Shown: positions 33,411 to 44,461 of the stretch, piece after piece
Layout: every line of letters begins with the position of its first letter
How positions within the stretch are numbered: the stretch's first letter is position 1
Assembly (NCBI GenBank): GCA_020848695.1
Contig: JADLHT010000066.1
Coordinates: 1-47,041, forward strand
DNA length: 47,041 bases
Origin: Saprospiraceae bacterium
GTDB lineage: Bacteria; Bacteroidota; Bacteroidia; Chitinophagales; Saprospiraceae
Reading direction: 5' to 3'
Made by a program: the position numbers and the translations under genes
The notes under the pieces: generated by a model
The model's input: the letters and a program-made list of their open reading frames with translations, nothing else
The model's database searches: none
Told to the model about the DNA's origin: nothing

Positions 33411-36400
33411 ATGAAATTAGCGTTTCTCGTATCTGTTTTCTTATTTTTCACATTTGCATTTAACCATAAATCTAATATAGACGTGGCACAATCCCAATTT
33501 TTTCCGGAATATATCAACGAATGGTCTGAGATTGATAGCTTAAAGTCAAAAGGATTGATTGAAGAAGCGCTTATCAAACTTGAAATCTTGTTTACCCGAT
33601 CAACCATTGAATCCAATTATCCCCAAATATTTAAAACTTTACTGAACGTAGAAGAACTGTCCTCTCAAAAGGATGAATTAAAATTGAAGGGGATAATTAG
33701 TCGAATTGAAGCTAAGTTATTTATTATTCCTGAACCAACAAAGTCATTGGTTAAAAGTATTCTTGGATCACTATATCAAAATTCAACACGCAACTCATTT
33801 AGGAGAAATTCAAAAACGAATATTCAAGGTGAAGAACAAGATAGTACGGATATTGAAACCTGGAGTCCTTCAAAATTAATTCATAAAGGAAATCAGTACA
33901 TCCTTGAATCTTTACAAAATGAGGAATTAAAGAATGCTGATCTTAATGATTATAGGTCAATTCTGTATAATGCTGAGAATATTTCGATATGCAGTACACT
34001 TTATGAATTGTTGCTGAACAGATCTGTAGATCATTTTAGTAATCCTACAAATGCCTTAACAGAATTTGATCAAAATTTGGGCGATGACCAGGTTTTTGCA
34101 GAATTAGATACATTTATAAATTCTGATTTACACAAACATTCTGTGTTTTCTATTTATTCGAATTGGTTAAAATATTTAAAGTTAAAAGAACAAAGCAATG
34201 CGTTGGTTGTGGCAAATTTAAAAAGACTAGAGTATGCTTATCATTATTCTGATAACAAAAATAAATTGGAACATTATATCACTTCACTAGAGGATTACTA
34301 TAAGTCTCTGATTCATCATCCATCTGGTGAAATAGTATTAAGAAAACTCATGGTTGTCAAAATGCAGTTTACTGAAGAGGCAAATCAAAATTTCGTAGAA
34401 ATTGATTCATTATGTGACACTGGTATAAAAATGTATAAAGATTCAGTAACAATTAATTTTCTTTCCGGAATTAAGAATGAGCTTAGAAGACCTGAATTAA
34501 GCTGCATTCAGGAATCAGCAATTCTGCCCAAGGAATATTCAAAATTTTTATTACAATATAAAAATTTAAATGAGATTTATCTCAGAATATATAAAGTACC
34601 ATTAATAGGGATCAATGATTTAAATATTCATTTTGAGCAACTTGATGAGACCATTTTGAAAAAATTCATATTAATAAAATCCTGGAAGGATGACTGGCAA
34701 TCTCCCGTAGATTTTAAAATGCATTCTGTTGAATTGGCAATCAACCCATTGACAACCGGACGATATTTTATTTTAGCTTCCGATAGTAAGAATTTGGAGA
34801 ATGCTTCTGTAAAATCAGGTTCAATTTTCTTTGTAACCAATCTTGCAGGATTTCAGTATTCTAATAAAAATGTAAGTAAAATTTTCGTAGTTGATCGCAA
34901 GAAAGGAACCCCGATTAAAGGGGCAAAAGTACATTTTTTTAAACAGAATTACGATCTGTATGACCAGAAGAATAATTATGTTTCAGTTGCAACTGAAATA
35001 ACCAATAAAGAGGGTTCTGTAGTTGCGCAAAGTTCAAACTATAATTTGCAATATTATTTGTCTAAAGGAAATGATCATTTTTATGAGAATAGTTCAGTCA
35101 ATAGAGTATATTCTAATGGGTCTAATATCTATAAGCAAGATTATTTCTTCACAGATCGTGCAATTTACAGACCCGGTCAAACGATTTATTTTAAACTTCT
35201 TTCTCTAAACCAAAATTCAAATGGTACTTATCCCAATCTAAACAAGAAAAAGGATATAGAAGTTTCATTAAGGAATGCAAATTATCAGGAGATCGGAAAG
35301 TTGAATTTAAGAACTAACAACTTTGGATCAGCTTCCGGAAGCTTTGTTTTACCTATAACAGGATTGAATGGAGCTTTTCAAATAACTACCAATCACGGTG
35401 GCGCAAGCATCCAAGTTGAAGAGTATAAGAGACCAAATTTTGAAATTGTATTTGATACCTTGACAGAAACTTATAAATTGGGTGATCAAATTCAATTAAA
35501 AGGAACTGTAAAAACATTTAATGGAATACCCATTAAATCAGATAAGATTAAATATAAAGTAAAGCTTTATTTAAATGAATTTCCTTTCTATCGTTATTCT
35601 TATTTCAATCAAGAACCACCTCAAATAATTGAGTCAGGAAATACCAATAGTAATGAGAAAGGAGAGTTTAGTATATCTTTCGATACCAAGCCTTCCCTTT
35701 CAAATAATGATTCAAATTTGTCATATACTTTTGCCATTGAGGTAGAAGCAACCGATTTAAATCAGGAAACCCAATCCGGAGAAACTAGATTAAATCTTTC
35801 ACCAAAAGATCTATTTATTCAGAGTAATGGTGGCAAACTTATAGATTTGAACACAGATTACTTAACTGTAAAGACAACAAACTTTATAAATCAATTGGTT
35901 CGTTGTGACTTAAATGTAAGCATTTACACATTAAAAGCACCTGATAGAGTCTATAAGTCTCGTCTATGGTCCAAACCAGATATTCAGAAATTCACAGAAG
36001 ATGAATTTAGAAAATTATTTCCCGACGATCTTTATATGAATGAAGATTTACCTGAGAACTGGAAAACAGAAAAATTGGTTTTTAATAAAGAATATAAGAA
36101 TGAATCAGAATTAACACTTAATCTGAAAAAACTAGGATTATTACCTTCGGATTGCAAAATTATTATAGTAGCTAAAGATGAAAAAGACAATCAAGATACA
36201 CTTACAATCTATACAACTCTTATAAATGAAAAATCAATTAGCTTGATTCATCAACCATCAGTTTTTCTTAACAGCTCAAAAACTCAGCCAGAAGAAGAAT
36301 TAAGAATTTTGCACTTTAAAACAGAATTACCTTATTATGTTTATTATTCATTACACAGTCTACAAAATGAGAAAACGGGATGGTTAAATGTTTCCAAACA

Positions 36401-39362
36401 ATCAGTGGTCAGCTATAAAGTGTTAGAGAATGATCGAGGAGGAATTCAGTATAAGGGTATCTGTCATTTAAATAATAGAAGGTATTCCTTTATCCAGACT
36501 GCAGAAGTCCCCTGGAATAATAAAATCCTTAGTATTGAATCAGTGAGTTTTAGAGACAAAGTATTACCAGGAGATAAAGAAAAATGGGCATTTAAAATTA
36601 AAGATTCCATTAACTCATCTGAAAAATATGAAGTCCTCGCATCCATGTATGACCAATCATTAGATCAGATAAAAAGCAATCCATGGAATTTTAACATACT
36701 ACCGGTACTTTATTCAAATGTTAATTTGTCCTCTCAGGCCATCACTACAAATTACTGGATAAGCTATAGCAATGTTATTTACAATGATTTATATGCAAGT
36801 TTTATAGCACAGTATCCGCAATTGAATGATTTCAATATTTTAAATTCCTATTACGAACCTTATATTTTACAAAGTAGGGCAGCCGAATCCTCGGGAGCTC
36901 CTCCAAATGGTAATTTGGAAGATGATGCAGTTAAGATGAAAAGTGATGGAAAACAAAGACGATTTAATGAGCATGCCGATCAGGATGGAATACCGGATAA
37001 AACAACACTCTCAACAGATAAAGTCTCAGTTCAATTCAGGAATAATTTAAAAGAAACCGTTTTCTTCTATCCCGAATTATACACGGATTCAACAGGATTG
37101 GTTAATATAGAGTTTACAATGAATGAGGCGATGACAAAATGGAAACTTCAATTGTTTTCTCATTCAATGGATTTAAAATTTGGTCAAAAGGTTTTAGAAG
37201 TAGTAACGCAAAAACCGATTCAAATAAAATCATACTGCCCTAGGTTTTTAAGACAAAACGATAAAATCCAGATTGCAGCTAATCTAACTAATCTTTCTGA
37301 TGAAATTCAACATGGTTATGCCGAATTGGAGATTTTGGATGCAGTTACTTTAGTTAACATTGGTAAAGAATTTATTGTCGGTGAGAATAAGATTAAATTT
37401 AATGTCGATAAGGATAGAACCTTATCTATAAGTTGGAATTTAAAAATTCCTGAACAGGAAACTAGAGCTTTGCTATTTCGATTTAGAGCTATAGGCAATA
37501 ATCATACAGACGGTGAACAAGTCATGATTCCTGTTGTGAGTAATTCTAAATTAATTACAGAAACGCTTCCTTTGGCATTAAATGCAAATTCTATAAAAAA
37601 ATTTAATCTTACAACTTTTAGTAAGTTAAAATCTAATGCTATTGAGCCGCATCAATTTACATTAGAGTTTAGCTCAAATCCTGTCTGGTATGCAGTTCAG
37701 GCACTTCCTTACATAATGGAATATCCACACGATTGTATCGAACAAATTATGTCAAGGATTTTTGCAAACTCTATTGGGGTAGAAGTTATGAGTAAGTATC
37801 CTAAAGTTGCTTCTGTACTAAATAAAATAATCATTGAAGGGAAGGCAAAATCAAAACTTCTACAAAACGAAGAGTTAAAATCTGCACTGCTAGAAGAAAC
37901 GCCATGGGTACTTAATGCACAAAGTGAAACAGAACAAATGAGAAGGGTCGCCATACTGATGGACATGAACAATATGAATAACGAACTTAATCAGAGCGTG
38001 AATAAACTCAGGCAGAGGCAAAATTCAGACGGAAGTTTTTCATGGTTTCCAGGTTATAGACCAGATCGATATATGACACAACATATAGCAGTTCAAATTG
38101 CGCATCTCCGCCGATTAAATATTTCCGGTGATTATATGAAGGAATTAGAATTAATTGCACGAAATACAAGACCATTTTTGGATTATACAATCAAATCAGA
38201 ATATGATGAATTAGCGAGAAGGGTAAAGGAGGGTAAAGCATCTTGGGAGAACAATAATCTAAGTTCATTGCAATTGCATTATTACTATTGTAAATTACAG
38301 TCTTCTGATTGGCAATCAGATAAAAACATGAAAGCCATAGATAATTACTATTGGCAACAAATTGAAAATTTTTGGTTACAAAGAAATTTATATGACCAGG
38401 GATTATGTGCCCTTATTGCAAAGTATAAAAAAGCTGAAAAATTAGCAAAACTTATTACCAATTCATTAAAACAAAGATCATTGTTCTCAACGGAAATAGG
38501 AAGATATTGGAAAAATTTCTGGTCATATCATTGGAATGAATTACCGATTGAAACCCAAGCACTAATGATTGAGGTGTTCGGTGAAGTAACAAATGATGTC
38601 GTGCTGGTTGATGAACTTAAAACCTGGCTTTTGAAAAACAAGCAAACCCAACATTGGGGCACAACAAAATCTACTTCGGAAGCAATATTTTCACTTCTTT
38701 CGTTTGGCACAAATCTTATTGAAGAATTTAAACCCGTTGAAATTAAGCTTGGAAACGAAAATCTTAAAATTGCGGAAAGTTCAACAGGGACACTATATTT
38801 TAAGAATATTTGGAGAAAAAAGGAGATAAAATCTGATTTTGAAAATATTCAAATTACTAATCCCAACAAATCTGTGACCTGGGGTGCTGCTTATTTGCAA
38901 TATTTTCAGAATCTTGACGAAATTGAGAACTCCAGGATGAAGGAGTTGACTATTAACAAGCAATTGTTCTTGCGACAGATTAGCGGAAATCGAGAAATTT
39001 TAAAACCATTGAGTGAACAGAATAAAATTATGACAGGTGACAAAGTTACTGTCAGGTTAATTATAAAATCTGATAGACCAATGGACTATGTACACTTAAA
39101 AGTTATGCGGTCCTCCGGATTTGAACCCATTTACCAAATTTCAGGATATCATTATAGTAATGGTTTAGCTTATTATTTAAGTCCAAGAGATGTAGCTACA
39201 GATTTTTTTATTTCATATTTACCAAAAGGAACTTTTGTAATTGAATATGACCTAAGAGCTTCATTTAAAGGTGAGTTTTCAGATGGAATAGCTTCTTTAC
39301 AATCTATGTATGCGCCAGAATTTTCAGCATTTACAAAAGGAATAAAAGTGATCATTGAATAA
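33411..39362 (+). CDS. Alpha-2-macroglobulin family protein with thioester motif
   Basis: A 1983-residue bacterial alpha-2-macroglobulin, a protease trap that covalently captures attacking proteases. Signal peptide residues 1-17, no lipobox. The MG2-like domain (FFTDRAIYRPGQTIYFKLLS) is near residue 577, the bait/A2M region (VFFYPELYTDSTGLVNIEF) near 1213, and the thioester motif in YPHDCIEQIMSRIFAN with Cys1442 and Gln1445, followed by an alpha-toroid and a receptor-like domain to the end. Unlike the enterobacterial type it has no lipid anchor and no penicillin-binding protein 1C gene next to it. It is last in the YjbR/oxidoreductase run. A defensive role is inferred from the family. Confidence 0.92.
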   Translation: MKLAFLVSVFLFFTFAFNHKSNIDVAQSQFFPEYINEWSEIDSLKSKGLIEEALIKLEILFTRSTIESNYPQIFKTLLNVEELSSQKDELKLKGIISRIEAKLFIIPEPTKSLVKSILGSLYQNSTRNSFRRNSKTNIQGEEQDSTDIETWSPSKLIHKGNQYILESLQNEELKNADLNDYRSILYNAENISICSTLYELLLNRSVDHFSNPTNALTEFDQNLGDDQVFAELDTFINSDLHKHSVFSIYSNWLKYLKLKEQSNALVVANLKRLEYAYHYSDNKNKLEHYITSLEDYYKSLIHHPSGEIVLRKLMVVKMQFTEEANQNFVEIDSLCDTGIKMYKDSVTINFLSGIKNELRRPELSCIQESAILPKEYSKFLLQYKNLNEIYLRIYKVPLIGINDLNIHFEQLDETILKKFILIKSWKDDWQSPVDFKMHSVELAINPLTTGRYFILASDSKNLENASVKSGSIFFVTNLAGFQYSNKNVSKIFVVDRKKGTPIKGAKVHFFKQNYDLYDQKNNYVSVATEITNKEGSVVAQSSNYNLQYYLSKGNDHFYENSSVNRVYSNGSNIYKQDYFFTDRAIYRPGQTIYFKLLSLNQNSNGTYPNLNKKKDIEVSLRNANYQEIGKLNLRTNNFGSASGSFVLPITGLNGAFQITTNHGGASIQVEEYKRPNFEIVFDTLTETYKLGDQIQLKGTVKTFNGIPIKSDKIKYKVKLYLNEFPFYRYSYFNQEPPQIIESGNTNSNEKGEFSISFDTKPSLSNNDSNLSYTFAIEVEATDLNQETQSGETRLNLSPKDLFIQSNGGKLIDLNTDYLTVKTTNFINQLVRCDLNVSIYTLKAPDRVYKSRLWSKPDIQKFTEDEFRKLFPDDLYMNEDLPENWKTEKLVFNKEYKNESELTLNLKKLGLLPSDCKIIIVAKDEKDNQDTLTIYTTLINEKSISLIHQPSVFLNSSKTQPEEELRILHFKTELPYYVYYSLHSLQNEKTGWLNVSKQSVVSYKVLENDRGGIQYKGICHLNNRRYSFIQTAEVPWNNKILSIESVSFRDKVLPGDKEKWAFKIKDSINSSEKYEVLASMYDQSLDQIKSNPWNFNILPVLYSNVNLSSQAITTNYWISYSNVIYNDLYASFIAQYPQLNDFNILNSYYEPYILQSRAAESSGAPPNGNLEDDAVKMKSDGKQRRFNEHADQDGIPDKTTLSTDKVSVQFRNNLKETVFFYPELYTDSTGLVNIEFTMNEAMTKWKLQLFSHSMDLKFGQKVLEVVTQKPIQIKSYCPRFLRQNDKIQIAANLTNLSDEIQHGYAELEILDAVTLVNIGKEFIVGENKIKFNVDKDRTLSISWNLKIPEQETRALLFRFRAIGNNHTDGEQVMIPVVSNSKLITETLPLALNANSIKKFNLTTFSKLKSNAIEPHQFTLEFSSNPVWYAVQALPYIMEYPHDCIEQIMSRIFANSIGVEVMSKYPKVASVLNKIIIEGKAKSKLLQNEELKSALLEETPWVLNAQSETEQMRRVAILMDMNNMNNELNQSVNKLRQRQNSDGSFSWFPGYRPDRYMTQHIAVQIAHLRRLNISGDYMKELELIARNTRPFLDYTIKSEYDELARRVKEGKASWENNNLSSLQLHYYYCKLQSSDWQSDKNMKAIDNYYWQQIENFWLQRNLYDQGLCALIAKYKKAEKLAKLITNSLKQRSLFSTEIGRYWKNFWSYHWNELPIETQALMIEVFGEVTNDVVLVDELKTWLLKNKQTQHWGTTKSTSEAIFSLLSFGTNLIEEFKPVEIKLGNENLKIAESSTGTLYFKNIWRKKEIKSDFENIQITNPNKSVTWGAAYLQYFQNLDEIENSRMKELTINKQLFLRQISGNREILKPLSEQNKIMTGDKVTVRLIIKSDRPMDYVHLKVMRSSGFEPIYQISGYHYSNGLAYYLSPRDVATDFFISYLPKGTFVIEYDLRASFKGEFSDGIASLQSMYAPEFSAFTKGIKVIIE

Positions 39363-39443
39363 AATCAGAAAAGCAAGTATTGATTATTAAAATTAGTAAT
39401 AATTTGGTAATATTCAATTCTTAGAAGTAACTTAAGATCATCC

Positions 39444-39451
39444 TAATTTTG
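39444..39451 (+). promoter_or_regulatory. -7 box for the OprO/P-type porin gene
   Basis: TAATTTTG, a full match, ends 13 bases before the ATG at 39465. A TTA at 39421-39423, 20 bases upstream, sits where a -33 TTG is expected. Confidence 0.55.
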
Positions 39452-39464
39452 TCGTGAAATAGTG

Positions 39465-40673
39465 ATGATGATTAAATTTTTGATTTCATTAGGTTTATTG
39501 TTACTAGCAAAGTTATCAGTATTTTCTCAAACAGATTTGGGAGCTGCTAAGCTTGATAAAAGAATTGGATGGTATGAGAAGATTAATGTGCGGGGATATA
39601 CTCAGTTTAGATATAATCGATTGTTTGAAACCAATCCTAAATTAAAATGCGAACAATGTGATCGTTCCTGGGGTGAGAATGGTGGATTTTCAATTAGGCG
39701 TCTTAGATTGGTTTTTTTTGGACAGATCAGTGAGCGCGTATTTTATTATTTCCAACCAGATTTTTCTAATGCTGTTTCATCAGCACAAGGAATTGCTCAA
39801 ATACGGGATATGTATATTGATTTAGGATTTGATAAGAAAAATCAGTACCGATTGAGAATTGGACAAAGCAAGGTTCCTTTTGGTTTTGAGAATTTGCAAT
39901 CAAGCCAGAACAGAATTACCTTGGATCGAGCAGACGCTTTGAATAGTGGAATTCCTAATGAAAGAGACCTAGGGCTATTTTTTTATTATGCACCAGTAAA
40001 AATCAGACAATTGTACTCTGCTTTGATTAGCGATGGATTAAAAGGAAGTGGAGATTATGGAGTTTTAGCTGTAGGATTGTATAATGGCCAATCTGTTAAC
40101 CGACTTGAGCTAAATAATCGTCCACACTTTGTTGCACGAATAACGTATCCATGGAAAATTAATAATCAAATTATTGAAACAGGGATACAAATGTATTCAG
40201 GAAATTATGTTTTAGCATCTGAGCAGCTTAGCAAAGGAGTGAAGTATAAGAATGATTTAAGCTTCATTGATCGAAGAATTGCCGCATCAGTAACGTGGTA
40301 TCCCAAGCCACTCGGTATTCAAGCCGAGTATAATATCGGACAATCGCCTGAGTATAATTCTCTTACAGACTCCATCAAATTGAATAAATTGAAAGGAGGT
40401 TATGTTCAAGCTTTTTATAAGGCCAATGTTAAATCTCAAGTTTTTATTCCTTTTGTAAAGTATCACTATTATAAAGGTGGAAAAAAAGCAGAGCTAGATG
40501 CAAGATCTTACACTGTAAAAGAATTAGAAATTGGAGTTGAATGGCAGATTATACCGCAACTGGAGCTTGTAATCATGTACACTATATCGGATAGAAGGTT
40601 TGAAGATTTTGTCCTACAATCCAATCATCAGTTTGGAAGATTGCTTAGAATACAGACTCAGGTTAATTTCTAA
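39465..40673 (+). CDS. Phosphate-selective porin O/P family outer-membrane protein
   Basis: A 402-residue outer-membrane porin of the OprO/OprP family. After a signal peptide (ending SVFSQ) comes the barrel with GYTQFRYNRLFETNP, GGFSIRRLRLVFFGQIS, YYFQPDFSNAV, YRLRIGQSKVPFGFENLQSS and ERDLGLFFYYAP, ending with the C-terminal aromatic QVNF expected for outer-membrane insertion. In Pseudomonas these channels take phosphate or polyphosphate; in Bacteroidota substrates vary, so phosphate is only likely. Loop 1 has two cysteines (KCEQCD). Starts at GTG 39462, ATG 39465 or ATG 39468 are equivalent. Its own -7 box precedes it. Confidence 0.9.
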   Translation: MMIKFLISLGLLLLAKLSVFSQTDLGAAKLDKRIGWYEKINVRGYTQFRYNRLFETNPKLKCEQCDRSWGENGGFSIRRLRLVFFGQISERVFYYFQPDFSNAVSSAQGIAQIRDMYIDLGFDKKNQYRLRIGQSKVPFGFENLQSSQNRITLDRADALNSGIPNERDLGLFFYYAPVKIRQLYSALISDGLKGSGDYGVLAVGLYNGQSVNRLELNNRPHFVARITYPWKINNQIIETGIQMYSGNYVLASEQLSKGVKYKNDLSFIDRRIAASVTWYPKPLGIQAEYNIGQSPEYNSLTDSIKLNKLKGGYVQAFYKANVKSQVFIPFVKYHYYKGGKKAELDARSYTVKELEIGVEWQIIPQLELVIMYTISDRRFEDFVLQSNHQFGRLLRIQTQVNF

Positions 40674-40784
40674 TCTTCTTTACACTTGTGATTCCTGATT
40701 TTTAAACTGAAAGTCCTTCTTTCACAATTTATTAATAACTTTTATCTATTCTGATAATCTCAGTTAAAATAGCTATAATTTAAC

Positions 40785-40792
40785 TACTTTTG
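40785..40792 (+). promoter_or_regulatory. -7 box for lepA/argS/glnS
   Basis: TACTTTTG, a full TAnnTTTG match, ends 22 bases before the lepA ATG at 40815. A TTA at 40764-40766 is 18 bases upstream. This likely serves the three-gene translation operon. Confidence 0.6.
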
Positions 40793-40814
40793 CGACCGAT
40801 TTCACCATATTTTA

Positions 40815-42608
40815 ATGAGATTTATTAGGAATTTTTGTGTAATAGCACATATTGATCACGGTAAAAGTACACTTTCAGACCGTCTTTTGGAATTTACCAA
40901 AACTATTTCCGAAAGAGATATGCAAGCTCAAGCATTGGACGATATGGATTTAGAACGCGAGAGAGGTATTACCATTAAGGCACATGCCATTCAATTGAAG
41001 TACGATCATACTGATGGTAATACCTATAAGTTTAATCTGATCGACACTCCTGGGCATGTGGACTTCTCTTATGAAGTGAGCCGATCAATTGCAGCTTGTG
41101 AAGGTGCCTTGCTTTTGGTTGATGCAACACAGGGAATACAGGCACAAACGATTTCTAATCTTTATCTTGCTATCGAGCATGATCTCGAAATTATTCCTGT
41201 CCTTAACAAAGTTGATATGGATAATGCTATGATTGATGAAGTTTCAGATCAGGTAGTTGATCTAATAGGTTGTGATCGCTCAGAAATTATTCTGGCAAGT
41301 GGCAAAACTGGTATTGGCGTTCCTGATCTGATGAAAGCGATAATTGAAAGAATTCCCGCACCTAAAGGAGATCCGGAAGGAAAACTACAAGCATTAATTT
41401 TCGATTCGGTGTTTAATTCATTTAGAGGGATAATAGTTTATTTTAGAATACTGAATGGTATAATTAAGAAAGGAGATAAGATTAAATTCATGAATACCGG
41501 ATCAGTATATGATGCGGAAGAAGTTGGATTTCTCAAAATGAATCTTATGCCTCAATCTGAAGTTGCTTGTGGAGATGTTGGTTATGTTATTACCGGAATA
41601 AAGGATGCCAAAGAGGTAAAGGTAGGAGACACTTTAACACATTCTTTAAATCCTGCCGAAGAGTCAATCAAGGGATTTGAAGAAGTAAAACCAATGGTAT
41701 TTGCAGGTATTTATCCTATTGAAAATGAGCATTTTGAAGATCTTCGAGATAGTCTGGAGAAATTACAACTCAACGATTCCTCATTAATATATGAACCCGA
41801 AACCTCCGTTGCTTTAGGCTTTGGATTTCGTTGTGGATTTTTAGGGATGTTGCATCTTGAAATAATTCAGGAAAGATTGTCAAGAGAATTTAATCAGGAA
41901 GTTATTACAACGGTTCCCAATGTTTCATATATTGCCAAAACAACGCGTGGAGAAATTCTTAAAATCAATACCCCAAATGATTTACCGGAACCGAATTTTT
42001 TAGAATATGTAGAAGAACCTTACATCAGGGCACAAATTATTACGAAGCCGGAATACATTGGTTCCATCATTAAGTTGTGTATGGAGAAAAGAGGAACCTT
42101 GGATAAACAACACTATCTTACTACGGATAGAGTAGAGTTGACTTTCAGCATGCCTCTTGCTGAAATAGTATTTGATTTTTATGATCGCTTAAAGTCCATG
42201 ACTCGAGGTTACGCTTCTTTTGATTATCATCCACTCGATTATAGAAAATCTGATTTAATTAAATTGGATATCAAACTAAATGGCGAAAGTGTTGATGCTT
42301 TAACGGCGCTCGTTCATCGCACCAAAGCTGAAAGTGTAGGCAGAAAAATGTGTAAAAAATTAAAAGAAATACTACCGCAACATCAATTTGTTATTGCCAT
42401 ACAAGCTGCTATCGGAGGTAAAATTATTGCAAGAGAAACAATTTCAGCAATGAGAAAAGACGTAACTGCAAAATGCTATGGTGGTGATATATCAAGAAAG
42501 AGAAAACTTCTTGAAAGACAAAAAGAAGGTAAAAAGAAAATGAGGCAGATTGGAACAGTAGACGTTCCTCAGAAAGCTTTTCTAGATGTATTAAAACTTG
42601 ATGATTAA
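40815..42608 (+). CDS. lepA: Elongation factor 4 (LepA)
   Basis: A 597-residue translational GTPase that back-translocates or stabilises ribosomes under stress. The full-length family pattern is seen: G1 AHIDHGKST, switch [11 protein letters not shown]3 [13 protein letters not shown]4 NKVDMDNAM, and the LepA-specific domains with [29 protein letters not shown] and the C-terminal [20 protein letters not shown]. It is followed two bases later by argS and then glnS, an operon of translation genes, with a -7 box upstream. Confidence 0.97.
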   Translation: MRFIRNFCVIAHIDHGKSTLSDRLLEFTKTISERDMQAQALDDMDLERERGITIKAHAIQLKYDHTDGNTYKFNLIDTPGHVDFSYEVSRSIAACEGALLLVDATQGIQAQTISNLYLAIEHDLEIIPVLNKVDMDNAMIDEVSDQVVDLIGCDRSEIILASGKTGIGVPDLMKAIIERIPAPKGDPEGKLQALIFDSVFNSFRGIIVYFRILNGIIKKGDKIKFMNTGSVYDAEEVGFLKMNLMPQSEVACGDVGYVITGIKDAKEVKVGDTLTHSLNPAEESIKGFEEVKPMVFAGIYPIENEHFEDLRDSLEKLQLNDSSLIYEPETSVALGFGFRCGFLGMLHLEIIQERLSREFNQEVITTVPNVSYIAKTTRGEILKINTPNDLPEPNFLEYVEEPYIRAQIITKPEYIGSIIKLCMEKRGTLDKQHYLTTDRVELTFSMPLAEIVFDFYDRLKSMTRGYASFDYHPLDYRKSDLIKLDIKLNGESVDALTALVHRTKAESVGRKMCKKLKEILPQHQFVIAIQAAIGGKIIARETISAMRKDVTAKCYGGDISRKRKLLERQKEGKKKMRQIGTVDVPQKAFLDVLKLDD

Positions 42609-42610
42609 TC

Positions 42611-44452
42611 ATGCAGAATTACTTGGATTATTTGTATAATGAATTAATCATTATTTTTAAAAATAAATTTAATCATCTTGTTTCAGAAAGTGAAGTAGTT
42701 TTGACTCCTTGTAAAAAAGAATTTGAAGGTGATTTTACCTTGATTCTATTTCCTTGGCTTAAAATCTTTAATAAATCTCCGGATGAAATTGGAGAGGAGA
42801 TCGGAAGTTCGTTAATTCAATCCGGTAGTATTACAAGTTTTAATCTCATAAAAGGATTTTTGAATCTTACATTGCCGGATAGCTTCTGGCATAATAACTT
42901 TCAGAAACTGATTGAATCTAATCTTGAATCAAGAATTTGCATCGCGCAACCTGAAAAATTTCTAATTGAGTACTGTTCTCCTAATACAAACAAACCCCTG
43001 CATCTAGGACATATCAGAAATATCTTAATAGGATGGTCTGTATATAGAATTTTAAAAGCAATAGGTCATACTGTTAATACGACTCAGGTTATTAACGATC
43101 GTGGCATTGCAATCTGCAAAAGTATGTTAGCATGGAAATTATTTGCAAAAGGAGCAACTCCTGAATCAACAAGCACTAAGGGCGATCACTTTGTTGGTAA
43201 TTTTTACGTTTTGTTTGAAGAAAAATTCAAAGAAGAATATAAAGCATGGCAAAGTTCAGTTGAAGGTGAATTTATTTTTAAAGAGTTAAAAAAAATAGAC
43301 GAATCTGAATCTGACTTTTTTAAAAGATATAAGAATGAATACTTCAATAAAGACAGTCAACTAGGGAGGCTATCCAAGGAGTTGTTGTTGAAGTGGGAGT
43401 CTAATGATGAAGAGACAAGGATTCTGTGGAATACAATGAATCAATGGGTTTATAAAGGATTCGATGCGACTTTCCAAAAATTGAAAGTAAACTTTGATTC
43501 CTATTATTTTGAATCACAGACTTACCTGTTAGGTAAGGATATCATTCAGGATGGATTAAATCACGATGTATTTATTAAAGATTCTGATGGTTCTGTTTGG
43601 ATTGATTTGACTGACATTGGTTTAGATAGAAAGATTGTGTTAAGATCTGACGGAACATCAGTTTATATTACTCAAGATTTAGGCACAATTGCAGAAAGAC
43701 ATAAACGATATCAAGCTGATCATTATATTTATGTTGTTGCTGATGAACAGGATTATCACTTTAAAGTATTGACTGAAACTTTGAAGAAACTTAAGCTCCA
43801 ATACTCCAATGGAATTCATCATCTTAATTATGGAATGGTCGAGCTTCCTACAGGAAGAATGAAATCTCGCGAAGGAACTGTGGTAGATGCAGATGACCTA
43901 ATACAAGAAGTTATTCAAGCTGCAAGTGTTAATGCTCAGGAAAGAGGAGAATTAAGTATGCTAACCATTGATGAGAGAGATAAAGTGATATTTGATATTG
44001 GAATGTCTGCCTTAAAATATTTTATTCTAAAAGTTCAGGCAAAGAAAAAAATGATTTTTAATCCTGAGGACTCGGTCGATATGCAAGGGCATACAGGTCC
44101 TTATATTGTCAATGCTTTTGTAAGAATTAAATCAATAATAAGGAAGTTTAATTCATCAATAGTAAAAAATAATTCTGCAGAAGTAAATAATTCTGAAAAG
44201 CAATTATTATTATCCTGTATGGAGTATTCTAAAATCTTACAGGATTCAGGGAAGCAGCTAGACCCTTCATTGCTTGCGAACTATCTATATCAGTTAGCAA
44301 AAGATTTTCACAAATACTATAGTGAGTATCGTATTCTTAATGCGGAATCAGATTCATTAATAAATTGGAGAATAAACATAAGTAAATTGGTCGGAGATCA
44401 CCTTGAGCATGGGATGTACTGTCTTGGTATAGAAATGCCTTCACGAATGTAA
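42611..44452 (+). CDS. argS: Arginyl-tRNA synthetase
   Basis: A 613-residue class I aminoacyl-tRNA synthetase that charges tRNA-Arg. The HIGH signature is in SPNTNKPLHLGHIRNILIG; the KMSKS counterpart is the degenerate GRMKSREGTV; the tRNA-binding DALR-type anticodon domain is in the C-terminal part (HYLEHGMYCLGIEMPSRM end). The protein carries the usual N-terminal additional domain. Its ATG is two bases after the lepA stop, and glnS starts nine bases after its own, so the three are probably one operon. Confidence 0.96.
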   Translation: MQNYLDYLYNELIIIFKNKFNHLVSESEVVLTPCKKEFEGDFTLILFPWLKIFNKSPDEIGEEIGSSLIQSGSITSFNLIKGFLNLTLPDSFWHNNFQKLIESNLESRICIAQPEKFLIEYCSPNTNKPLHLGHIRNILIGWSVYRILKAIGHTVNTTQVINDRGIAICKSMLAWKLFAKGATPESTSTKGDHFVGNFYVLFEEKFKEEYKAWQSSVEGEFIFKELKKIDESESDFFKRYKNEYFNKDSQLGRLSKELLLKWESNDEETRILWNTMNQWVYKGFDATFQKLKVNFDSYYFESQTYLLGKDIIQDGLNHDVFIKDSDGSVWIDLTDIGLDRKIVLRSDGTSVYITQDLGTIAERHKRYQADHYIYVVADEQDYHFKVLTETLKKLKLQYSNGIHHLNYGMVELPTGRMKSREGTVVDADDLIQEVIQAASVNAQERGELSMLTIDERDKVIFDIGMSALKYFILKVQAKKKMIFNPEDSVDMQGHTGPYIVNAFVRIKSIIRKFNSSIVKNNSAEVNNSEKQLLLSCMEYSKILQDSGKQLDPSLLANYLYQLAKDFHKYYSEYRILNAESDSLINWRINISKLVGDHLEHGMYCLGIEMPSRM

Positions 44453-44461
44453 TAAAATGAT

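Noticed and set aside
39648-39665. A CxxC in the first loop of the OprO/P-type porin as a metal or redox site
   Set aside because: Two cysteines in an outer loop more simply form a disulphide, and no further ligands are visible.
40708-40724. A TGAAAG/CTTTCA hairpin between the porin gene and lepA
   Set aside because: The six-pair stem is short, AT-rich and not followed by a T run, so I would not call it a terminator.
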